The position numbers were made by a program, and so were the translations under genes. From Stramonita haemastoma (Eukaryota > Mollusca > Gastropoda > Neogastropoda > Muricidae), in contig JASPKP010008333.1 of NCBI GenBank assembly GCA_030674155.1, positions 1 to 11,696 on the forward strand: a stretch of 11,696 nucleotides of DNA, written 5' to 3'. Shown one piece after another: positions 7,346 through 11,696 of this stretch; the first letter of the stretch is position 1; the number at the start of each line of letters is the position of its first letter. The notes beneath the pieces are model-generated. The model was not told the origin of the DNA. It saw only the letters and a list, made by a program, of their open reading frames with translations, and searched no databases.

Positions 7346-7790
7346 ACAGCAACCTCTGCAGGACATCTCAAAGGGGACTGAAAAGTCATAGGTATATGGA
7401 CACTATTTCCTTCTTGGCTTCAGTAGCAGCAGTCACAGCAGCAGGGCGATAGTAGAAGGTAGGACGGGGATTCCCTTTTAGGTCTCAAACCCAGGCCGCC
7501 AAGGCCGCAGAGCATGAATTGCACGTGAAGATGACAAGGAATGCAGACATGGTGAAACTGACAACCCTCCTACGTCTAAATCCAGACGGTCAAGGCCACA
7601 GAGCACGGGTTGCACGTGCGGACAACTCCACTGCAGCCCAGGCGAGACGGTCAAGGCCCAGAGCATGAATTGCACGTGAAACACAAGGAGGACGGCGCAA
7701 AAAAGTAAAACTGACATTCCTGACTCCGCCTAAAACCCAGACGGTCAAGGCCATAGAGTACGATTGATTTTACGTGAACTTAAGAATGCA
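7344..7790 (+). repeat. Copy B of tandem-array element, ~93-bp units with CACGTG
   Basis: Within this copy a module reading roughly GACGGTCAAGGCC, AGAGCAYG, then ATTGCACGTG occurs four times, at about 7493-7530, 7585-7620, 7646-7680 and 7740-7778. CACGTG lies at 7522, 7613 and 7673, with a degenerate TACGTG at 7771, giving steps of 91, 60 and 98 bp. The spacers between modules 1-2 and 3-4 also align (ACAAGGA, AAACTGACA, CTAAAnCCAGACGG), so the unit is about 93 bp and module 2-3 is a shortened unit. The array is cut off inside a unit where the next CT tract begins (AATGCAGACT-CTCT). I do not recognise the family; a satellite-bearing transposon is possible. Confidence 0.82.
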
Positions 7791-7791
7791 G

Positions 7792-7792
7792 A

Positions 7793-7848
<56 letters not shown>

Positions 7849-7862
7849 TCTCTCTCTCTCTG
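7792..7862. repeat. (CT)n microsatellite
   Basis: CT repeat with a TTC and a CCC interruption, starting inside a truncated unit of the array element. A 119-bp T-rich spacer without features (7863-7981) separates it from the next CT tract. Confidence 0.96.
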
Positions 7863-7979
7863 TAGCTCTTAACTCTGTAGTTCTTTTTCTTTGATTTTCG
7901 TTTTCCCAATGTTTTTCTACCCTAATTTAGTTTTTAAATGGGGTTTTTCTTCTTTGTTTGATTTTTTTAAAGAAAAAAG

Positions 7980-7981
<2 letters not shown>

Positions 7982-8074
<93 letters not shown>
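7982..8074. repeat. (CT)n microsatellite abutting SINE head
   Basis: About 46 uninterrupted CT units, the purest in the window, ending directly at the first base of the SINE. The minus-strand frame here encodes alternating Arg/Glu and is not a gene. Confidence 0.97.
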
Positions 8075-8076
<2 letters not shown>

Positions 8077-8350
8077 GGATAGCCTAGTGGTCAGAACATT
8101 GTGCTGGCAATTTGAGGACCCAGGTTGGAGTCCGGCGAGGAGATTTTTCCCTGGAGTTAACATCAGTGCTGACTCCACTCTCCCCAAAAGTCCTTCGGAT
8201 GAGACTATAAACGGAGGCCGTGTGCGAAACGCACGCAGAACTTCTTGCGCACACGTTAAATCTTGTTCCGCTTTTCGTAAGAGTAGGCCATGTGTGCCGC
8301 TGGGAACAGATGACATTTACAAAAGTGCATACACACGGGGACTGGATGTA
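8075..8350 (+). mobile_element. tRNA-derived SINE with pol III A and B boxes, 3' truncated
   Basis: The head carries TAGCCTAGTGG (8080-8090), an exact fit to the tRNA A box TRGCNNAGYGG. GGTTGGAGTCC (8123-8133) differs at one base from the B box GGTTCGANTCC, with normal spacing of 32 bp between boxes. The body (TTCGGATGAGACTATAAAC at about 8194-8212, then CGTGTGCGAAACGCACGCAG) matches the minus-strand copy at 9802-10152. The element stops after GGACTGGATGTA, before the stem-loop and TTATTCC end seen in other copies. It is mobilised in trans by a LINE, by analogy with other SINEs. Frames through it are incidental. Confidence 0.88.
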
Positions 8351-8374
8351 CAATATAATGCACCACAGTAAAGT
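8349..8374 (+). repeat. 26-bp direct repeat, left copy
   Basis: Matches 8816-8841 with 2 mismatches in 26 (core TACAATATAATGCAC). It lies exactly at the abnormal 3' edge of the SINE at 8075-8350. It may be a target-site duplication of a retroposon inserted between the copies, or a piece of a separate repeat. Confidence 0.75.
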
Positions 8375-8731
8375 ACCAGGGATGCTTCTACATGCGTAAA
8401 CACAATAAACCGCACACACAAACAACAGCGTGCAAATCGCATGATGTGAGAATACATATCCCCAAGAAAAGGGCGCATTTCGAGAAAATGTGACAAAGGG
8501 CCCGGTTTTTAAGTCACGTCCAACCTCGACTTTTGCACAGTAACAGACCCTATGGCACCAATGCATATGGCTTTACTGTATGCATAGTCACTTTACTAGC
8601 GCCTTTGATATGCGTGGTGCAGGTCTTGTGGCGAAACCACAGCACCGAAGAGAGCAGCCTGGCTTGAGTTTAGCAAGTTTGTCCGAACGAAAGCTTGTAC
8701 AGTGTACGCAGTGATGCGTAGTTGTAAACAC
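8375..8731. other. Unique segment with bulged hairpin, no gene seen
   Basis: Balanced-composition DNA without a credible frame; the 160-codon minus-strand frame covering it begins here but extends into the SINE. GGTGC (8616-8620) pairs with GCACC (8642-8646), and TGTGG (8627-8631) with CCACA (8637-8641) around a CGAAA loop; a 6-nt bulge (8621-8626) lies on the left side. The sequence has few long homopolymers compared with the rest of the window. Confidence 0.5.
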
Positions 8732-8740
8732 ATACTACTA

Positions 8741-8772
<32 letters not shown>

Positions 8773-8815
8773 TACTACTATACTACTACTACTACTAACA
8801 ATATTAATAATGATA
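8732..8815. repeat. (TAC)n microsatellite with AT-rich end
   Basis: Tandem ACT/TAC units with two TATACTAC interruptions run to about 8797, then AACAATATTAATAATGA follows. The plus-strand frame here gives a run of Tyr and is a repeat translation. The array directly precedes the right copy of the 26-bp direct repeat. Confidence 0.93.
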
Positions 8816-8841
8816 TACAATATAATGCACGACAGCAAAGT
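8816..8841 (+). repeat. 26-bp direct repeat, right copy
   Basis: Partner of 8349-8374, 467 bp away, 24 of 26 bases identical. See that entry for interpretation. Confidence 0.75.
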
Positions 8842-8849
8842 GGAAGGCC

Positions 8850-8906
8850 GCACGCACGCACTCACACACGCACGCGCATGTACGCACGCACACATGCACA
8901 CACAGA
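8850..8906. repeat. (ACGC)n / (CA)n microsatellite
   Basis: Short ACGC and CACA repeats with ATG interruptions, less pure than the other CA arrays. Confidence 0.85.
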
Positions 8907-9801
8907 GTGAATACATGCTTAATGTGCTTTTGATAGGTTTTGAGACGGAGTCGACAGACAAACAGTCAGCAGGAACATTGTTGAAAGTAGCCTACACATC
9001 CACTACCCAAAGTAAGCTTCTGTGCATAGCAAAACCCAAACGGTAAACCCTTCGTGACCAGTGAACAAAGCCTTGAATCTGAACGCTGCTGTGGCGTGTG
9101 GTGTCGTTAAGTGGTCAGTGTCGTAAAGAGAACATGTTCAAGAGAGGTAAAGACCTCCCTCAGTTCTGAAGCATCCTGTGGAAATTTGGTAAACTTCTCC
9201 TTTCCTTGACCGACGGGTACTAATGCACAGACAGCACATTGCAAAATTAACAAATCCAAATCTGAAATTCTCCCTGTAAGCGTGCATATGAATGCAACAG
9301 ATTTTCCTAGGAAAGTCAGGGAGTCTTTACTCGTTCTGAGTTTGCAGGCTTTACTTAGATTTTATCTGTATAGTATCTTTTTATGGCCATCATTTTGGGT
9401 CAGTTTTTCAAGCGAATCGATAAAGAAGGATGTGCTCGTCAGGTTAGAAATAATTTCCAGCTACATTTAGAACAGTTTTTGCAGTTGATGGTCTTACTCC
9501 AGTTAGGGACATGAAACACATTTAGCGACACAACACTCACACGTGCAAAATCGTGTCTCTGTTGAGGGAGTTGGGGTGAGTTGATTTTATTTTTCTTTTC
9601 TTTTTTCTTTGGCTATTTCAAACGGCCCTGACATCTGCATGTAGTGTGGACCACTTGAAAGCTGGGAGAACAAACTGAATTTTGAACATCAACATAACGT
9701 TTTGGCTGTTGACTTTTTTTTTTATAAAGACAATGATGGAAAATATCATGGTAAGTACTTTTTAAAAATTAATTTATTTATTTCTTCATTTAATTATTCT
9801 T
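8907..9801. other. Longest unique, clean stretch; one weak exon candidate
   Basis: Few homopolymers and no simple repeats apart from a T/C-rich patch (about 9584-9612) and a T run (9715-9723). The plus-strand frame at 9282-9470 (62 codons) starts with ATG but has no recognisable domain. Near the end, a pyrimidine-rich run ends in ATAAAG (9729) and a strong donor ATG|GTAAGT begins at 9751. Together they would bound a 21-nt exon with two ATG codons at 9733 and 9736. The donor fits the consensus well; the acceptor is weak. If any gene flanks this window, this is a plausible place for its non-coding end. The last 30 bases before 9802 are A/T-rich and probably belong to the tail of the minus-strand SINE. 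Confidence 0.4.
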
Positions 9802-10152
9802 TCTTTTTTTATCGAAGATAATGGAATAAGCACTCGTGTGCTTTTTTACATTCAGTCCCGTGTGTATGCAGTTTTGTAAATTTTTGTCATCTGTTTTCCC
9901 CTCGGCACACAATGGCCTACTCTTACGATAAGCGATAAGCGGAACAGGATTTAAAAGTGTGCGCAAAAAATGTTCTGCGTGCGTTTCGCACACGGGGCCT
10001 CGGTTTATAGTCTCGGCCGAAAGGACAATTGGGTAGAGTGGAGTCAAAAAAACTGATGTTAACTCTAGGGGGGGAAAAATTTTCCCCCGACCGGGTATTG
10101 AAATTGGGTCGTCAAAAATTTCCAGCGCAATGTTCTGACCATTAGGCTATAC
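9802..10152 (-). mobile_element. Nearly full-length tRNA-derived SINE (minus strand)
   Basis: Read on the minus strand it begins at about 10152 with TAGCCTAATGG (10149-10139), an exact A-box fit. A degenerate B box lies near 10105-10094. The body has the same GAGACTATAAACCGAGG and GTGTGCGAAACGCACGCAG words as 8075-8350, then TACAAAACTGCATACACACGG. It ends with the family stem-loop AGCAC/GTGCT (9842-9829), TTATTCCATTATCTTCGATA, and an A-rich tail that may extend to about 9770. It is the only copy here with both ends. A 7-bp internal duplication (GATAAGC at 9927-9933 and 9934-9940) is specific to this copy. Homopolymers around 10050-10090 differ from the other copy. Confidence 0.87.
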
Positions 10153-10384
10153 TATTAGAAGTAGCTACTTAGTAAAATAGGCCTTGAGGTATCGATTAGT
10201 GTTTGCTTTAAAAACTTGGGGGGGGGGGGGGGGGAGCCTGCCTTTAAATTTCTTGACAACTGCTGCAAAGCAGGGAGTGATTTAGTGTGTTCAAAAAACG
10301 GCCTCGTAAGAGTCTGATCTACTATTGCATAAACCAACCAGGTGTTGGAAATCTGCCGGGCACGCTGTGTTTGAACCAAAAGGT
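10153..10384. other. Spacer with 17-base G run
   Basis: Between the SINE and the next CA array. A run of 17 G lies at 10218-10234 and is preceded by a short A run. No coding region is convincing; the frame from 10287 extends into the CA array. The G run could form a quadruplex, or its length may be a sequencing artefact. Confidence 0.6.
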
Positions 10385-10598
10385 TTGGTACAAACACAAC
10401 CATACACAAACACGCACGCACGCAAACGCACGCACCACACACACCACACAAAACCAAAGGGCCAGCTATATTATAACCCAAAAATTTTGGGAAAATCACA
10501 CACACACACACACCAAAAACCAAAACACAACCACACAACACAAACACCACACCCCCAAACACGTACGCGGGCCACAAAACCCCACCACGCGCGCACAC

Positions 10599-10631
<33 letters not shown>

Positions 10632-10670
10632 CACCCACACACACACCAAACACACACCCAGCCCCAAAAC
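10385..10670. repeat. (CA)n / (ACGC)n array with unique islands
   Basis: Interrupted CA-rich DNA with an ACGC block (about 10410-10432), a unique island (about 10450-10496) and a pure CA run (about 10601-10630). Long frames on both strands (Thr/His plus, Cys/Val minus) arise from the repeat. Confidence 0.9.
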
Positions 10671-11696
10671 CTTTTTCTAGGCAAGATTGATTTCGATAAG
10701 ACGTTAAAGCACAATGTAAGGGAAATTTTTTCGTGGGCTTAACCTTTTACTTCTCCCCCCCCCCAAAAAAAAAAAAAAAAAGCGTACATCCCCTACCAAA
10801 AATAATCTTTGCATGGAAGATGTCGGGTCTTCCTTTTTCTCATTTTGGTTTTTAAATACTGATAAATAAAGGCAGCACGAATTGGAAATGGACAAAGTTT
10901 TTTGGGAAATAAACGATCTTTGGTGGGGGGCTTTTCAAACCCCAAGGTGCAAATGGACTCTTTGTATTAAGACATGTCATGCTTTTTTTAAGAAGAAAGT
11001 TTTGCAGCATTTTTGAGTTTCACAACGGACTACTAATGATTTAAAGAAACCAGGTTTTTTTCCCTTTGTGATTTTAATTTTTGGTGATTTTAGCATCAAT
11101 ATGATTTTTTTCTTTTTCCTCGCATGCTCGAGGTTCGATGAAAAATTTTGCGTATGACCTTTTTTTGGCCACCGCTAAGGGTATTTGCATTGGACTTAGA
11201 AAAGTCAAACATGACACCATGTGCTTCGATTTTTTTAAAAAATGTCTGTCCCTACGACACTGATGGGCCTACCTTTCCCAAAGGGGGGGAACGAGTTTTA
11301 ACGTGGGGTTGTTTTCATTTTAAAGTCTTCCACACTTGCTGATATTTAAAAATTTTTTTCAACACAGTTCAATTGCTTGAATCTAATTTATGATTGTTTG
11401 GTTTTTTTCTTTACAGAAAAGTGGACTATAAGTAAACGGATAATTTGAATCTAATACAAAAACGTTGCTGCATTACCTAAAAATTAAAGGCAAGAATTGA
11501 ATCATATACAGCTACGATAAAAATGTCATAATTTTGTCCATTACGGTAAGGGTGGATCAGTGGGCCCGCGAATCATACCCTTTTTGCCCCAAACTTTACC
11601 CATCCACAAGGGTTGTGATGGTTGTCTGCGTGAAGTCTTTCGGGGCAATATGAACAAGGCCCCGGGTAACACGCTTTCAGGCACGTAAAAAAATAA
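10671..11696. other. AT-rich sequence with candidate splice acceptor, no gene seen
   Basis: No frame with recognisable protein. A C run then A run (about 10756-10781) and many short T/A/G/C homopolymers occur. At 11402-11416 a pyrimidine tract ends in TTTACAG, with a branch-point-like CTAAT at 11383-11387, whose second A is 30 bases before the AG. This is a good metazoan 3' splice-site shape. The following sequence is open only briefly (one frame for nine codons from 11419) and the exon, if real, is not identifiable. The last 170 bases are GC-richer, with several runs of three or four identical bases, and may continue into something outside the window. Confidence 0.4.

Noticed and set aside
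7493..7778. CRISPR array
   Set aside because: The repeated modules are imperfect, the spacers are themselves homologous to one another, spacing varies (91, 60, 98), and no cas-like gene is present. It is a tandem repeat.
8077..8149. Functional tRNA gene
   Set aside because: A and B boxes are present, but there is no pairing acceptor stem, the B box has a mismatch, and the sequence continues into a SINE body shared with 9802-10152.
8084..8566. 160-codon minus-strand frame
   Set aside because: About half lies antisense to the tRNA-derived SINE, and the rest shows no domain or codon signal.
9282..9470. Small secreted or membrane protein of 62 codons
   Set aside because: The hydrophobic middle is suggestive, but there is no supporting promoter, splice or similarity signal, and such frames are expected by chance in DNA of this length.
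10155..10742. 170-codon minus-strand and 151-codon plus-strand frames
   Set aside because: They overlap on opposite strands across the same CA array and are explained by repeat composition.

Overview
This window looks like repeat-dominated, non-coding eukaryotic DNA, most likely from an invertebrate; a mollusc, perhaps a gastropod, is my best guess. The guess rests on a tRNA-derived SINE family whose body resembles SINEs I associate with molluscs and other lophotrochozoans, on very dense (CA)n, (CT)n and trinucleotide arrays, and on the absence of operon-like gene packing. I could not check the species by search. No protein-coding gene can be supported. Every long open frame is explained by a microsatellite (Thr/His, Cys/Val, Phe/Ser or Arg/Glu low-complexity proteins), by SINE sequence, or by AT-rich intergenic DNA.

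Layout. Positions 1-1060 are AT-rich unique sequence with many homopolymers. Positions 1062-1930 hold poly-C, (GT)n, (GTGC)n and (GTA)n arrays. Positions 2000-2250 are cleaner sequence with three hairpins and a CTCF-like motif. Positions 2590-2970 hold CT, CA, GT, CG and TCTG tracts in succession, with a perfect 16-bp palindrome carrying two CACGTG E-boxes. Positions 3060-3570 are unique. From 3574 to 4657 CA arrays alternate with SINE fragments. A candidate splice donor on the minus strand lies near 4883. Positions 5201-5820 are a 600-bp compound trinucleotide array, followed by a SINE 3' part (5826-5965).

Positions 6500-8074 are the most structured part. A module made of a TTTGA-rich tail, a (CT)n tract and a ~93-bp-unit tandem array with CACGTG motifs occurs twice (array parts 6597-6959 and 7344-7790). 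Two further (CT)n tracts follow, then a SINE with recognisable pol III boxes (8075-8350). Positions 8375-9750 are mostly unique sequence. A nearly full-length SINE on the minus strand covers 9802-10152. A poly-G run, a CA array (10385-10670) and AT-rich sequence with a good splice-acceptor candidate near 11416 complete the window.

How the parts relate. The SINEs share a 3' end with a small stem-loop followed by TTATTCC and an AT-rich tail. Comparing repeat copies inside the window shows that some stretches differ mainly by single-base deletions and by homopolymer-forming changes. That fits an unpolished long-read consensus or decayed repeats, and it makes reading frames here unreliable. I found no evidence of a new protein-based system; the notable material is repeat architecture and DNA/RNA structure.
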